A DNA stretch of 64,000 nucleotides, from positions 1,550,001-1,614,000 of the forward strand of contig NZ_JAFBBY010000001.1 in the NCBI RefSeq assembly GCF_016907515.1. The letters run 5' to 3'. The stretch comes from Nocardioides nitrophenolicus (GTDB lineage Bacteria; Actinomycetota; Actinomycetes; Propionibacteriales; Nocardioidaceae). Of this stretch, positions 53,606-61,906 are shown piece after piece. A program made the position numbers and the translations under genes. Every line of letters starts with the position of its first letter. Position 1 is the stretch's first letter. The notes beneath the pieces were generated by a model that saw only the letters and a list, made by a program, of their open reading frames with translations, was not told the DNA's origin and made no database searches.

Positions 53606-54232
53606 ATGAACTGGCACCTCCCCGAGACCGACGACACGCCCGCCGCCGTGGTGGAGCAGGAGGCCGCGGTCTGGCGCCCGCTCACCGAGGCCGCCCGGGA
53701 GCTGGTCGACCTGTGCGTCATGTCGGACGTCGACGACGACGAGGTGCGCGCCGCCCGGGCCGACGTCGAGGCGGCCGTCGCCCGGCTGCGGAAGGCCCGA
53801 CGTACCCGGACGCTGGGCGAGGAGCACCTCACCGCCGGCCGCCGGCGCCCCTGGGGCAACCCGGTGATCGGGCTGCGCAACCCGATCGCGCCCCCGCTCA
53901 CCGTCGTGAGCGACCCCACCGGGCGGGCGGAGACGAGCTTCCGGTGCGGGGCGGCGTACGAGGGACCACCGGGGCTGGTCCACGGCGGCGTGGTCGCGCT
54001 CATCCTGGACCAGGTGCTCGGCCACTCCGTGGGCGCGGCCGGGCGACCCGGGATGACCGGGACGCTGACGCTCGTCTACCGCCGGGGCACGCCGCTGGGC
54101 GACCTGCGCGCGGAGGCGTGGATCGACCGCGAGGACGGCATCAAGACCTGGGCGAAGGCCCGGATGATCGGCCCGGACGGGGTGACCGCGGAAGCCGAGG
54201 GCGTGTTCATCATGCCCCGGGCGTTCCGGTAG
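53606..54232 (+). CDS. PaaI-like hot-dog thioesterase
   Basis: A 208-residue protein whose C-terminal two thirds form a PaaI/hot-dog domain, with GPPGLVHGGVVALILDQVLG the substrate-binding helix. The N-terminal 85 residues are a charged helical extension. Such enzymes hydrolyse acyl-CoA thioesters. The ATG at 53606 gives the best fit, and an upstream in-frame GTG at 53588 lies inside the palindrome. Divergent from the acetyltransferase gene. Confidence 0.8.
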   Translation: MNWHLPETDDTPAAVVEQEAAVWRPLTEAARELVDLCVMSDVDDDEVRAARADVEAAVARLRKARRTRTLGEEHLTAGRRRPWGNPVIGLRNPIAPPLTVVSDPTGRAETSFRCGAAYEGPPGLVHGGVVALILDQVLGHSVGAAGRPGMTGTLTLVYRRGTPLGDLRAEAWIDREDGIKTWAKARMIGPDGVTAEAEGVFIMPRAFR

Positions 54233-54241
54233 GCGCCGCGG

Positions 54242-54320
54242 ACTTGTCGGGCAGTTCTTGCACTTGTCGGGCGTTGCAACGGCCGACAAGCGCCGGAATC
54301 GCCGGTCGACCGGCGATTCC
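54242..54320. repeat. Repeat and 26-bp perfect palindrome between convergent genes
   Basis: ACTTGTCGGGC occurs twice as a direct repeat (54242-54252, 54262-54272) and once inverted as GCCGACAAGC (54282-54291). A 26-base perfect palindrome follows (54295-54320) centred on GGTCGACC. It lies between the thioesterase and ndh genes, both reading into it. The palindrome could end both transcripts, though it has no U-run. Confidence 0.85.
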
Positions 54321-54332
54321 TGCACCCCCGCG

Positions 54333-55823
54333 TCAGCCCCCGACCTTCACCCCACGCTTGTTCTCGTCGGACAGCCGCGCCTCCTCGGCGGCCTGCGCCT
54401 CCAGCTCGGCCCGGCGCAGCGCCTCGTCGTACTCCCCCGGCTGGGAGACCAGGTCGGTCGCACCACGCTCGAGCCGCTGCAGCGCCACCCGGGCGAAGAT
54501 CTGCTGCTCGGTGGAGGTGCGCTCGGAGCGGCCCTTGCCGATGAACGAGACGAACCAGTGCATCACCGCGGTGACCCGGTTCTTGAAGCCGGTGATGTAG
54601 AAGAGGTGGACGACCAGCCACATCAGCCAGGCGAGGATGCCGGTGAGCCGGAGCTTGCCGACCATCGCCACCGCCCGGAAGCGGCTGATGATGGCCATCG
54701 AGCCCTTGTCGAAGTACTTGAACGGCGGCTGCGCGGGCTTGCCCTGGAGCCGGCCCTCGATCTCCTTCGCGGCGTACTTCGCACCCTGGATCGCGACCTG
54801 CGCGACGCCCGGGAGGTTGTCGAGCGAGATCATGTCGCCGACCACGAACACCTCGGGATAGCCCGGGAGGGTGAGGTCGGGGTTCACCGAGATCCGGCCG
54901 GCGCGGTCGAGCGGGGCGCCGGTCTGGTCGGACAGGGTCTTGCCGAGCTTGTTGGCCTGGACGCCGGCGGCCCACACCTTGGTGACGGCGTTGATCCGCT
55001 CCTCGGAGCCGTCCTTGTACTTCACGGTCAGGCCGCGCTCGTCGACCTGGGAGACCAGGGCGCCGAGCATCACCTCGACGCCGAGTTTCTCCAGCTTCTC
55101 CTGGGTCCACTTGCCGAGCTTGTGACCGAACGGCGGCAGCACCTGCGGAGCGGCGTCGACCAGGATCACCCGGGCGTGGCGGGTCGAGATCGCGCGGAAG
55201 TCGCGGGTGAGGGTGCGGTGGGCGAGCTCGGCGATCTGGCCGGCCATCTCGACGCCGGTCGGGCCGGCGCCGACGACGACGAAGGTCAGCAGGTGGTCGA
55301 CGTTCTCGCCGCGGGAGGCGCCGAGCTCGGCCATCTCGAAGGCGCCGAAGATCCGGCCGCGCAGCTCGAGGGCGTCGTCGATGCTCTTCATGCCGGGGGC
55401 GAACTCGGCGAAGTGGTCGTTGCCGAAGTACGACTGGCCGGCGCCGGCGGCCACGATCAGGGAGTCGTACGGCGTCACCAGCTCGCGGCCCAGCACGTGG
55501 GAGGTGACCTGGCGGTTCGCCAGGTCGATGTCGGTGACCTCGCCGAGCAGCACCTGGGCGTTCTTCTGGTTGGCCAGGACCTCGCGCGTGGGTGGTGCGA
55601 TCTCACCCTCGGACAGGATGCCGGTGGCCACCTGGTAGAGCAGCGGCTGGAAGAGGTGGTGGGTCGTCTTCGCGATCATGGTGACGTCGACGTCGGCCTT
55701 GCGGAGCTGCTTGGTGCCGAACAGGCCACCGAATCCGGAGCCGATGACGACGACCTGGTGACGGTCGGAACGCGGGACGATGATGCGATCGGGCAGGTCG
55801 GGCTGGGTGTCGCCTGCTGCCAT
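54333..55823 (-). CDS. ndh: Type II NADH dehydrogenase
   Basis: A 496-residue NDH-2. The FAD-binding VVVIGSGFGGLFGTKQL and NADH-binding VVVGAGPTGVEMAGQIAEL motifs are intact. VWAAGVQANKLG and VFVVGDMISL are typical NDH-2 segments, and the C-terminal hydrophobic helices (around residues 380-420) attach it to the membrane. It oxidises NADH and reduces menaquinone without pumping protons. ATG at 55823 follows GGAGG. Confidence 0.93.
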   Translation of the reverse strand: MAAGDTQPDLPDRIIVPRSDRHQVVVIGSGFGGLFGTKQLRKADVDVTMIAKTTHHLFQPLLYQVATGILSEGEIAPPTREVLANQKNAQVLLGEVTDIDLANRQVTSHVLGRELVTPYDSLIVAAGAGQSYFGNDHFAEFAPGMKSIDDALELRGRIFGAFEMAELGASRGENVDHLLTFVVVGAGPTGVEMAGQIAELAHRTLTRDFRAISTRHARVILVDAAPQVLPPFGHKLGKWTQEKLEKLGVEVMLGALVSQVDERGLTVKYKDGSEERINAVTKVWAAGVQANKLGKTLSDQTGAPLDRAGRISVNPDLTLPGYPEVFVVGDMISLDNLPGVAQVAIQGAKYAAKEIEGRLQGKPAQPPFKYFDKGSMAIISRFRAVAMVGKLRLTGILAWLMWLVVHLFYITGFKNRVTAVMHWFVSFIGKGRSERTSTEQQIFARVALQRLERGATDLVSQPGEYDEALRRAELEAQAAEEARLSDENKRGVKVGG

Positions 55824-55970
55824 GGCTGCCTCCTGGAGCACCTTGTTGACGACCGATGAGGTCGGTTCGAGATCATTGTTCCGCGTCGCCTGCACGAGCC
55901 CCAACCCGAGGTCAAGGTCTGGTAGGTCACATGCCTTCCGGACCGTCACCAAACGTCCTTCCCGGGGTTG

Positions 55971-55996
55971 GTTTAGTTGTCAATCGGGTGGGGTAT
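55971..55996 (+). promoter_or_regulatory. SigB/SigF-type promoter
   Basis: GTTT (55971-55974), a 16-base spacer and GGGTAT (55991-55996) match the actinobacterial stress-sigma consensus GTTT-N14-17-GGGTA. It is oriented toward the ATPase gene starting at 56074, giving a leader of about 70 bases. The spacing is within the expected range, but the elements are short, so a chance match is possible. Confidence 0.6.
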
Positions 55997-56073
55997 CGCA
56001 CCCGGGAACAGCACCTCATCCCCCCGGAAATCGATCAAGAACACTCGGGCCGTGACACCCGGAAGGTACCTCC

Positions 56074-57060
56074 GTGCAGCACCGGCAGTCCCTGGACCTG
56101 GCCCCCGGGCCACGCATCGTGCACGACGCACGACGCTGGGTCGTCCAGACCTGCGGTCAGCTCGGGCGCACCGACCTCGCCGACTGCGCCGAGCTCGCCG
56201 TCTCCGAGCTGGTCACCAACGCCGTCCTCCACGGCACCGCCCCGATCCGGCTCCAGGTCCGCGGCACCGCCGACCACCCCCGCTTCGAGGTCCACGACGC
56301 CTCGGTGATCCCGCCGCAGCCCTCGACCCAGGCCGGGGGCTTCGACATCGACGCCTTCGACCTCGACGCCTTCGACGCCCTCGACGAGGAGCAGCTCGCC
56401 GCGCTGACCACGGTCGGCCGCGGGCTCGACATCGTGGCCCGGGCCTCCGCCGCGTGGGGCGCCGAGATCGACGAGGACGGCAAGGCGGTCTGGTTCGAGC
56501 CGGCCCCCGAGCTGTCCGAGACCGGCGGGGCGCCCTACCAGCAGACCCACAGCATGCCGGCCCTCCAGGCCGACCACACCCGCGTCGGCGAGGTCGGCGT
56601 CCAGATCAACGGGGTGCCGATCGGCGCCTTCGGACGCTTCCAGCGCCACTACCGCGACCTGCGTCGCGAGATCCGCCTGCTCGCGCTCGCCCACGAGGAC
56701 GACTACCCGCTCGCGAAGGTGCTCTCCGACCACTTCGACGCCCTCGAGCGGCCGCTGCGCGCCAACATGGGCCGCGAGCAGGTCGACAAGGCGCACTCCG
56801 ACGGCCGCGAGACCATCGACCTGCGGCTGCGGATGCCGCGCGAGACGGCCCGCCAGATCGGCGGCCTGATCGACCTGCTCGACGCCGCCGACGAGTTCTC
56901 CCGGGCCCAGCGGCTGCTGACCGCCCCGCGCACCCCGGAGCAGCGCTCCTTCCAGATCTGGTTCCTCGGCGAGTTCCGCCGCCAGTCGGTCGGCGCGCCG
57001 CCGGTCGCCTGGCAGGGCACCGGCACCAGCTCCGGCACCCGCCCTAGTCTGCAGGCGTGA
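56074..57060 (+). CDS. RsbW-like ATP-binding protein with C-terminal extension
   Basis: A 328-residue protein. Residues 1-140 form a GHKL/HATPase domain: ELAVSELVTNAVLHG (N box) and TTVGRGLDIVARASAAWG (G box), as in anti-sigma factors of the RsbW/SpoIIAB type. An insertion with a FDIDAFDLDAFDAL repeat separates the boxes. Residues about 175-310 are a helical domain rich in Arg and Glu, absent in simple anti-sigma factors. It may bind a stress sigma factor. GTG start; overlaps the first fluoride-channel gene by 4 bases. Confidence 0.75.
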   Translation: MQHRQSLDLAPGPRIVHDARRWVVQTCGQLGRTDLADCAELAVSELVTNAVLHGTAPIRLQVRGTADHPRFEVHDASVIPPQPSTQAGGFDIDAFDLDAFDALDEEQLAALTTVGRGLDIVARASAAWGAEIDEDGKAVWFEPAPELSETGGAPYQQTHSMPALQADHTRVGEVGVQINGVPIGAFGRFQRHYRDLRREIRLLALAHEDDYPLAKVLSDHFDALERPLRANMGREQVDKAHSDGRETIDLRLRMPRETARQIGGLIDLLDAADEFSRAQRLLTAPRTPEQRSFQIWFLGEFRRQSVGAPPVAWQGTGTSSGTRPSLQA

Positions 57061-57449
57061 CTCCTTCCCCGCGGCTGCTCGTCGCCGTCGGGGCCGGGGG
57101 CGCGGTCGGCGCCGTGGCGAGGTACGCCGCCACCCAGGTCGCGGCGGACGGCTCCGGCTTCCCGTGGACCACCTTCGCGATCAACGTCTCCGGCTCGGCC
57201 CTGCTCGCCGGCCTGCTGCTGCTCCCCCTCGCCCGACGCTCGCCGGTGTGGGCGGCCGCGCTCGGGCCCGGCGTGCTCGGCGGCTACACGACGTTCTCGG
57301 CGACCTCCGAGCAGGCCCGTGCGCTGCTCGCCGACGGCCGCCCCGGCCTCGCCCTCGCCTATGTCGCCGGCACCCTCGCCGCCTGCCTGCTCGCGGTCGC
57401 CCTCGTCGGCCGGGCCGCGCCCCCGCTCCCCGAGGAGGACGAGCTGTGA
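57057..57449 (+). CDS. crcB1: Fluoride channel subunit 1
   Basis: A 130-residue four-helix CrcB/FluC protein. GAVARYAA, FAINVSGSALLAG and GGYTTFSATSEQ are the family's pore and Na+-site signatures. Works as a dual-topology or heterodimeric fluoride exporter. No fluoride riboswitch precedes it because the gene begins inside the previous stop codon. Confidence 0.92.
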   Translation: MTPSPRLLVAVGAGGAVGAVARYAATQVAADGSGFPWTTFAINVSGSALLAGLLLLPLARRSPVWAAALGPGVLGGYTTFSATSEQARALLADGRPGLALAYVAGTLAACLLAVALVGRAAPPLPEEDEL

Positions 57450-57775
57450 CCGCGCTGCTCGTCGCCCTCGGCGCGGCGGTCGGCGCCCCGCTGCGCTACG
57501 CCCTCGGCCAGCACCTCGACGGCGCCTGGCACCACGGCACCCTCACCGCCAACACCGTCGCCAGCCTGGTCCTCGGCGCCTGCGTCGGCTGGTCGGTCGA
57601 CGGCTCCGCGCTCGCCCTGGTCGGCACCGGGTTCTGCGGTGGGCTGTCGACGTACTCCTCGCTCGCCGTGCAGGTCCGTGACCTCGGCCCCCGCCGCGGG
57701 TCGGCGTACGCGCTGGTCACGATCGCGCTCGGGCTGGGCGCCTGCGCGCTGGGCTACCTGGTCGCTCGGGGATAG
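57446..57775 (+). CDS. crcB2: Fluoride channel subunit 2
   Basis: A 109-residue second CrcB/FluC subunit with GAPLRYALGQ, TANTVASLVLGA and GGLSTYSSLAVQ. GTG start overlapping the first subunit by four bases; tandem pairs usually form an obligate heterodimer with opposite topology. It ends nine bases before the convergent metallopeptidase gene. Confidence 0.92.
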   Translation: MTALLVALGAAVGAPLRYALGQHLDGAWHHGTLTANTVASLVLGACVGWSVDGSALALVGTGFCGGLSTYSSLAVQVRDLGPRRGSAYALVTIALGLGACALGYLVARG

Positions 57776-57784
57776 TCGGGTCGC

Positions 57785-58141
57785 TCAGGCGTAGCCGAGG
57801 TCGTGGAGCCGGGCGTCGTCGATGCCGAAGTGGTGCGCGACCTCGTGGACGACCGTGATCCGGACCTCCTCGGCCAGGTCCTCCTCGTCCTCGCACATGT
57901 CGAGCAGCGGCCCGCGGAACAGGAAGATCCGGTCCGGCAGCTGGGGCTCCAGGCCGCCGCCGCGCTCGGTCAGCGCCACACCGTCGTACAGGCCCAGGAG
58001 ATCGTCGGGCTCGCCCTCCGGCGGCTCGTCCTCGACCAGGACCACCACGTTGTGGACCAGCCGGGCCAGCTCCTCGGGGATGTCGTCGAGGGCGCGGTCG
58101 ACGAGGGCGTCGAAGTCCTCGGGGCTCATCTCGACGGGCAC
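57785..58141 (-). CDS. Zincin-like metallopeptidase family protein
   Basis: A 118-residue protein. The motif VVHEVAHHFGIDD contains HExxH (zinc ligands and catalytic Glu) with a third ligand possible in GIDD. This matches the small actinobacterial MPN/zincin-like group related to the SprT-like or basic secretory types, whose substrate is unknown. The GTG at 58141 is used; ATG at 58129 is an alternative. It follows the tRNA-Asp terminator. Confidence 0.8.
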   Translation of the reverse strand: MPVEMSPEDFDALVDRALDDIPEELARLVHNVVVLVEDEPPEGEPDDLLGLYDGVALTERGGGLEPQLPDRIFLFRGPLLDMCEDEEDLAEEVRITVVHEVAHHFGIDDARLHDLGYA

Positions 58142-58193
58142 GGGGACATTGTGCCGGGACCCGCCCAGCGGGCCCCGACCCCGGAGAATGCGA

Positions 58194-58221
58194 AGAGCCC
58201 GGACCTGACGGTCCGGGCTCT
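58194..58221 (-). terminator. Hairpin after tRNA-Asp
   Basis: A 12-base perfect stem, AGAGCCCGGACC (58194-58205) and its complement (58210-58221), closing a TGAC loop, six bases beyond the tRNA-Asp discriminator. Few U residues follow. It probably ends or processes the Glu-Asp tRNA transcript and separates it from the metallopeptidase gene. Confidence 0.8.
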
Positions 58222-58227
58222 GGCTGG

Positions 58228-58301
58228 CGACCCTGACGAGACTCGAACTCGCGACCTCCGCCGTGACAGGGCGGCGCGCTAACCAACTGCGCTACAGGGC
58301 C
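58228..58301 (-). tRNA. tRNA-Asp (GTC)
   Basis: A 74-base cloverleaf. The acceptor GGCCCTG pairs with CAGGGTC, with G2-U71 the only wobble. The anticodon loop CTGTCAC gives GTC for aspartate, and the T-arm is GCGAGTTCGAGTCTCGT. CCA is not encoded. It is downstream of tRNA-Glu and likely on the same transcript. Confidence 0.96.
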
Positions 58302-58409
58302 ATTTCGCTCACTCCGCTTTCGCGTGGTGAAGCGGAAGGAACTCTAACCCATCCTCCTCCGCGAGTCCCAATCGGGGACGCCGCCCGGATTCCCGGACGA
58401 CGCGGAGCG

Positions 58410-58482
58410 CACCCCCAACCGGATTCGAACCGGCGTACCCGCCGTGAAAGGGCGGTGTCCTAGGCCGCTAGACGATGGGGGC
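58410..58482 (-). tRNA. tRNA-Glu (TTC)
   Basis: A 73-base cloverleaf. The acceptor GCCCCCA pairs with TGGGGGT, the anticodon loop CTTTCAC gives TTC for glutamate, and the T-arm GCCGGTTCGAATCCGGT is intact. It leads a two-tRNA transcript with tRNA-Asp 108 bases downstream; the intervening spacer shows nothing else. Confidence 0.96.
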
Positions 58483-58649
58483 CCACCGTGGAGGACGAGA
58501 CCTCCGCAGCGCGGGCCAGCATAGTGCGCGCCGGGCCGGGGCGCTCATCGAGAGGACGCCGGCATCGGGCCAGGCTAGGCAACGCAAGGCCCGAAGGGCA
58601 CGCCGCTTTCGTGCCCGGGCCCACCCTCCGGTAAGGTGGGCGACTGCTT

Positions 58650-58723
58650 GGGCAGGTAGCTCAGTTGGTACGAGCGATCGCCTGAAAAGTGATAGGTCGG
58701 CGGTTCGACCCCGCCCCTGCCCA
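58650..58723 (+). tRNA. tRNA-Phe (GAA)
   Basis: A 74-base cloverleaf with acceptor GGGCAGG/CCTGCCC and anticodon loop CTGAAAA giving GAA for phenylalanine. The anticodon stem ATCGC/GTGAT has one G-U pair. Transcribed away from tRNA-Glu, so the usual Glu-Asp-Phe set is split across two strands with 167 bp between the divergent genes. Confidence 0.96.
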
Positions 58724-58729
58724 CAAGCA

Positions 58730-58765
58730 ACGAGACCCCCGCCGGGCGACCGGCGGGGGTCTCGT
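58730..58765 (+). terminator. Terminator of tRNA-Phe
   Basis: A 16-base perfect stem, ACGAGACCCCCGCCGG (58730-58745) and its complement (58750-58765), closing a stable GCGA tetraloop, seven bases after the tRNA. It is a strong hairpin with a weak U-tract, typical of high-GC terminators. Confidence 0.88.
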
Positions 58766-58800
58766 CGTTGCGGCGCCGGGCGCGTTGGCAGGATGGGCCG

Positions 58801-59877
58801 GTGACCTCCACGCTCGCCGACTCCGTCGCTCTCCCCCACGGCCCGGCCTGGGCCAACCGCTTCGCGCTCGCGCCGCTGACCAACGTGCAGAGCAATGCCG
58901 ACGGCACGCTCAGCGACGACGAGCTCGACTGGCTGGTGGCGCGGGGGCGCGGTGGGTTCGGGCTGACCCTGACCTGCGCGGCGTACGTCGCCCCGGAGGG
59001 TCGGGCGTGGGCCGGACAGCTCGGCATCGCCGGCGACGAGCACCTGCCCGGGCTGCGCCGGCTCGCCGAGAGCCTGCGGGCGACCGGCACCCGCTCGGCC
59101 GTCCAGCTCCACCACGGCGGCCGGCGCGCCGACGCCCCGCTCGAGGGCCGCGCGAAGGTGGGCCCGTGGGCCGACCCCGCCAAGGCGACCGAGGCGCTCA
59201 GCACCGAGGGCGTCGCCCGGGCGGTCGCCGACTTCGTCGCGGCGGCGGTGCGGGCGGAGCAGGCGGGCTTCGACGGGGTCGAGCTGCACGGGGCGCACGG
59301 GTACCTGCTGGCGCAGTTCCTCGACGCCCGGTCCAACCACCGCGAGGACGGGTACGGCGGCCCGCTCGAGGACCGGATCCGACCCCTCCGCGACGTGATC
59401 GAGGGGATCCGCGCCGCGACCGGGCCCGACTTCCAGCTCGGGCTCCGGCTCACCCCGGAGGGCTACGGGATCACCCTCGGCGAGGGCCGCGAGACCGCCC
59501 GGCAGCTGCTGGCGACCGGGCTGCTCGACTACCTCGACATGTCGCTGTGGGACGTCCGGATGCGCCCCCGCGCCGAGGGCTACGACGGCCTGCTGATCGA
59601 GCACTTCACCGACCTGCCGCGCCACGGCGCGCTGCTCGGCGTGGCGGGCGGCGTGCTGACGACGGCCGACGCGCAGTGGTGCCTGGACCAGGGCGCCGAC
59701 TTCGTCACGGTCGGCACCGGCGCGATCCTGCACCACGACTTCGCCGCCCGGGCGCTGGCCGACGCCGGCTTCCGCACCCGGCCGCGGCCGGTTCCTCGCG
59801 CCGACCTGGCGGCCGAGTACGTCGGCCCGGCCTTCCTCGACTACCTCGCCGCCGGCTGGGACGACCTGGTCGCCTGA
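58801..59877 (+). CDS. Old yellow enzyme-type NADH:flavin oxidoreductase
   Basis: A 358-residue FMN-binding ene-reductase of the Oye/YqjM superfamily. FMN and active-site elements are VQLHHGGRRA, FDGVELHGAHGYLLAQFLDARSNHREDGYGG and VGTGAILHHDFAAR. It reduces activated C=C bonds or xenobiotics. GTG start, 36 bases after the tRNA-Phe terminator. Its end overlaps the convergent MMPL transporter gene by 37 bases. Confidence 0.88.
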   Translation: MTSTLADSVALPHGPAWANRFALAPLTNVQSNADGTLSDDELDWLVARGRGGFGLTLTCAAYVAPEGRAWAGQLGIAGDEHLPGLRRLAESLRATGTRSAVQLHHGGRRADAPLEGRAKVGPWADPAKATEALSTEGVARAVADFVAAAVRAEQAGFDGVELHGAHGYLLAQFLDARSNHREDGYGGPLEDRIRPLRDVIEGIRAATGPDFQLGLRLTPEGYGITLGEGRETARQLLATGLLDYLDMSLWDVRMRPRAEGYDGLLIEHFTDLPRHGALLGVAGGVLTTADAQWCLDQGADFVTVGTGAILHHDFAARALADAGFRTRPRPVPRADLAAEYVGPAFLDYLAAGWDDLVA

Positions 59878-61895
59878 CGTCGCGGCCACCAGAACCGGTC
59901 ACCGAGCCGGAGCGCGAGCGCCGGCACCAGCACGGTGCGCACCAGCAGCGTGTCGAGTAGCACGCCGACGCAGATGACGATCCCGAGCTGGGCGAGCACG
60001 ACGAGCGGCAGCACGCCGAGCACCGCGAACACCGCGGCGAGCAGCACCCCGGCGCTGGTGATGACGCCACCGGTGGCGGCGAGCGCGCGCAGCATGCCCT
60101 CGCGGGCGCCGTGCTCCTCGGCCTCCTCGGCGGCCCGGGCGACCAGGAAGATGTTGTAGTCGACCCCGAGCGCGACCAGGAACAGGAACGCCTGCAGGGG
60201 TACGCCGACGTCGAGCCGGTCGAAGCCGAACACGGTGTGGCTGATCAACCAGCCGGCGCCGAGGGCCGCCAGGTAGGTGGCCACGACGGTGAGGACCAGC
60301 ACGACCGGGGCGACGAGCGCGCGCAGCAGCAGGCCGAGCGCGAGCAGGACCACGAGCAGGATGACCGGCAGGACGAGCGCCCGGTCGTCGCGGGCGGCGG
60401 CGTCGGAGTCGACGTTCTCGGCGTCGGTGCCGCCGACCAGGGTGTCGGGGAGGTCGGCGAGGGCGGTCCGCAGCGAGGCCAGGTCGGCCTGGGCCTGGGG
60501 CGTACCCGGGGCGTGGTCGAGGACCACGTCGACGCGGGTCCGGCCGTCGTGCTCGCCGACGACGCGCGCCGAGGCGACCCCGTCGGCGGACTCGGCCGCC
60601 GCGACCACCGTGTCGGCGTCGTCGCGGGTCAGGACGACGGCCGGGTCGGCGCTGCCGGCCGGGAACGACTCGGCGAGGCGGGAGGCGGCGGCGATCGACT
60701 CGGGGGTGTCGATGAACTGGTCGGCCTCCGAGAGCCCGCTGCGGATGCCGAGGGCGCCGCTGGCGAGCACCGCCAGCAGCAGCATCCCCGCGGTGGCGGA
60801 CCACAGCGGCCGGCGGGCCACCGCGTCGCCGATGCGGCGCCACGCGGAGCGCCCCTCCGACAGCGTGGGCTCCCCCACGACCGGCCGGCGCGGCCAGAAG
60901 ATGCCGCGCGGGAAGCCGACGAGCGCGAGCGGCAGTACGACGAGCACCGCCCCCGCCGCGACGACCACGCCGATCGCGCAGGCCAGGCCCAGGCCCCGGG
61001 TCGTCGGGAAGGCCGACAGCAGCAGCGCCAGCAGGGCCACGACGACGGTGGCCGCGCTCGCGAGCACCGCCTCCGCCGTACGCCGCCAGGCCCGGGCCAT
61101 CGCCTCGGGCCGGCTGGGCGTGCGGTGCAGCTCGTCGCGGTAGCGGGAGATGAGCAGCAGGGCGTAGTCGGTGCCGGCGCCGAACACCAGCACGGAGAGG
61201 ATGCCCGTCGTGGACTGGTCGAAGGCGACGCCGAGGCCGGTGAGCGCATGGGTGGCGGTCACCGCGGCCACCTGGTCGGCGATGCCGACGACGAGCAGGG
61301 GGACCAGCCAGAGCACCGGCGAGCGGTAGGTGATGATCAGCAGCAGCGCCACGACCGACGCGGTCACGATCAGCAGGGTGACGTCGGCCCCCTCGAAGAC
61401 CCGGGCCAGGTCGCCCTGGATCGCGGCCGGTCCGGTGACCTCCGCGCGCACGCCGTCCGGCAGTCCCTCACGGACCGCGGCGCGCAGCTTGTCGACGTCG
61501 TCGGCCAGCTCGGCCGCGTCGGTGCTCGGCATCGGGAGCACGCCGACCAGGGCGGTGCCGTCCTCGGAGGCCTGGAGCGGCACGGCCCCCTGACCCGCGA
61601 CCCGGGCGAAGACGTCGGCGACGGCCTGGCTCGCGGCCGGGTCGAGCGCCTCGTCGGCCGAGAAGAGCACGACCGCGACCTGTCCGTCGCCGGACGGGAA
61701 GTCCTCGAGCAGGCGCACCACCTCGGTGGAGTCGTAGCCGTCGGGCAGCTGGTCGGTCGCGGAGCGGTCGACGGGCGCCGTGCCGACGGCGCCGATGAGG
61801 GCGCTGCCGATGACCAGGTAGAGGACCGGCAGGATCCAGGCGAAGCGAGGACGGAGAATCGCGGGAGGGCGAGCAGCCACCGGATTTAGTTCCAT
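59841..61895 (-). CDS. MMPL/RND-family transporter
   Basis: A 684-residue membrane protein with two RND repeats, each a large extracytoplasmic domain plus membrane bundles (about 12 helices). FGAGTDYALLLISRYRDEL and ALGVDYNIFLVARAAEE are the paired MmpL/HAE proton-relay segments with Asp and Tyr. Exports lipids or drugs using proton flow. Its start codon lies inside a palindrome that also precedes the divergent MarR gene, implying repression by MarR. Probably leaderless. Confidence 0.9.
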   Translation of the reverse strand: MELNPVAARPPAILRPRFAWILPVLYLVIGSALIGAVGTAPVDRSATDQLPDGYDSTEVVRLLEDFPSGDGQVAVVLFSADEALDPAASQAVADVFARVAGQGAVPLQASEDGTALVGVLPMPSTDAAELADDVDKLRAAVREGLPDGVRAEVTGPAAIQGDLARVFEGADVTLLIVTASVVALLLIITYRSPVLWLVPLLVVGIADQVAAVTATHALTGLGVAFDQSTTGILSVLVFGAGTDYALLLISRYRDELHRTPSRPEAMARAWRRTAEAVLASAATVVVALLALLLSAFPTTRGLGLACAIGVVVAAGAVLVVLPLALVGFPRGIFWPRRPVVGEPTLSEGRSAWRRIGDAVARRPLWSATAGMLLLAVLASGALGIRSGLSEADQFIDTPESIAAASRLAESFPAGSADPAVVLTRDDADTVVAAAESADGVASARVVGEHDGRTRVDVVLDHAPGTPQAQADLASLRTALADLPDTLVGGTDAENVDSDAAARDDRALVLPVILLVVLLALGLLLRALVAPVVLVLTVVATYLAALGAGWLISHTVFGFDRLDVGVPLQAFLFLVALGVDYNIFLVARAAEEAEEHGAREGMLRALAATGGVITSAGVLLAAVFAVLGVLPLVVLAQLGIVICVGVLLDTLLVRTVLVPALALRLGDRFWWPRRQATRSSQPAAR

Positions 61896-61902
61896 GATGG
61901 AA
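61890..61902. promoter_or_regulatory. Palindromic operator between MMPL and MarR genes
   Basis: TTCCAT-G-ATGGAA is a perfect palindrome. It contains the MMPL start codon on the minus strand and ends five bases before the MarR ATG. Only 11 bases separate the two coding regions, so a repressor bound here would block both starts. Assignment to the MarR protein is inferred from position. Confidence 0.65.
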
Positions 61903-61906
61903 GGAT

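Noticed and set aside
57000..57060. Fluoride riboswitch before the crcB genes
   Set aside because: The first crcB start lies inside the previous gene's stop codon, and no conserved riboswitch core is seen upstream of the ATPase gene.
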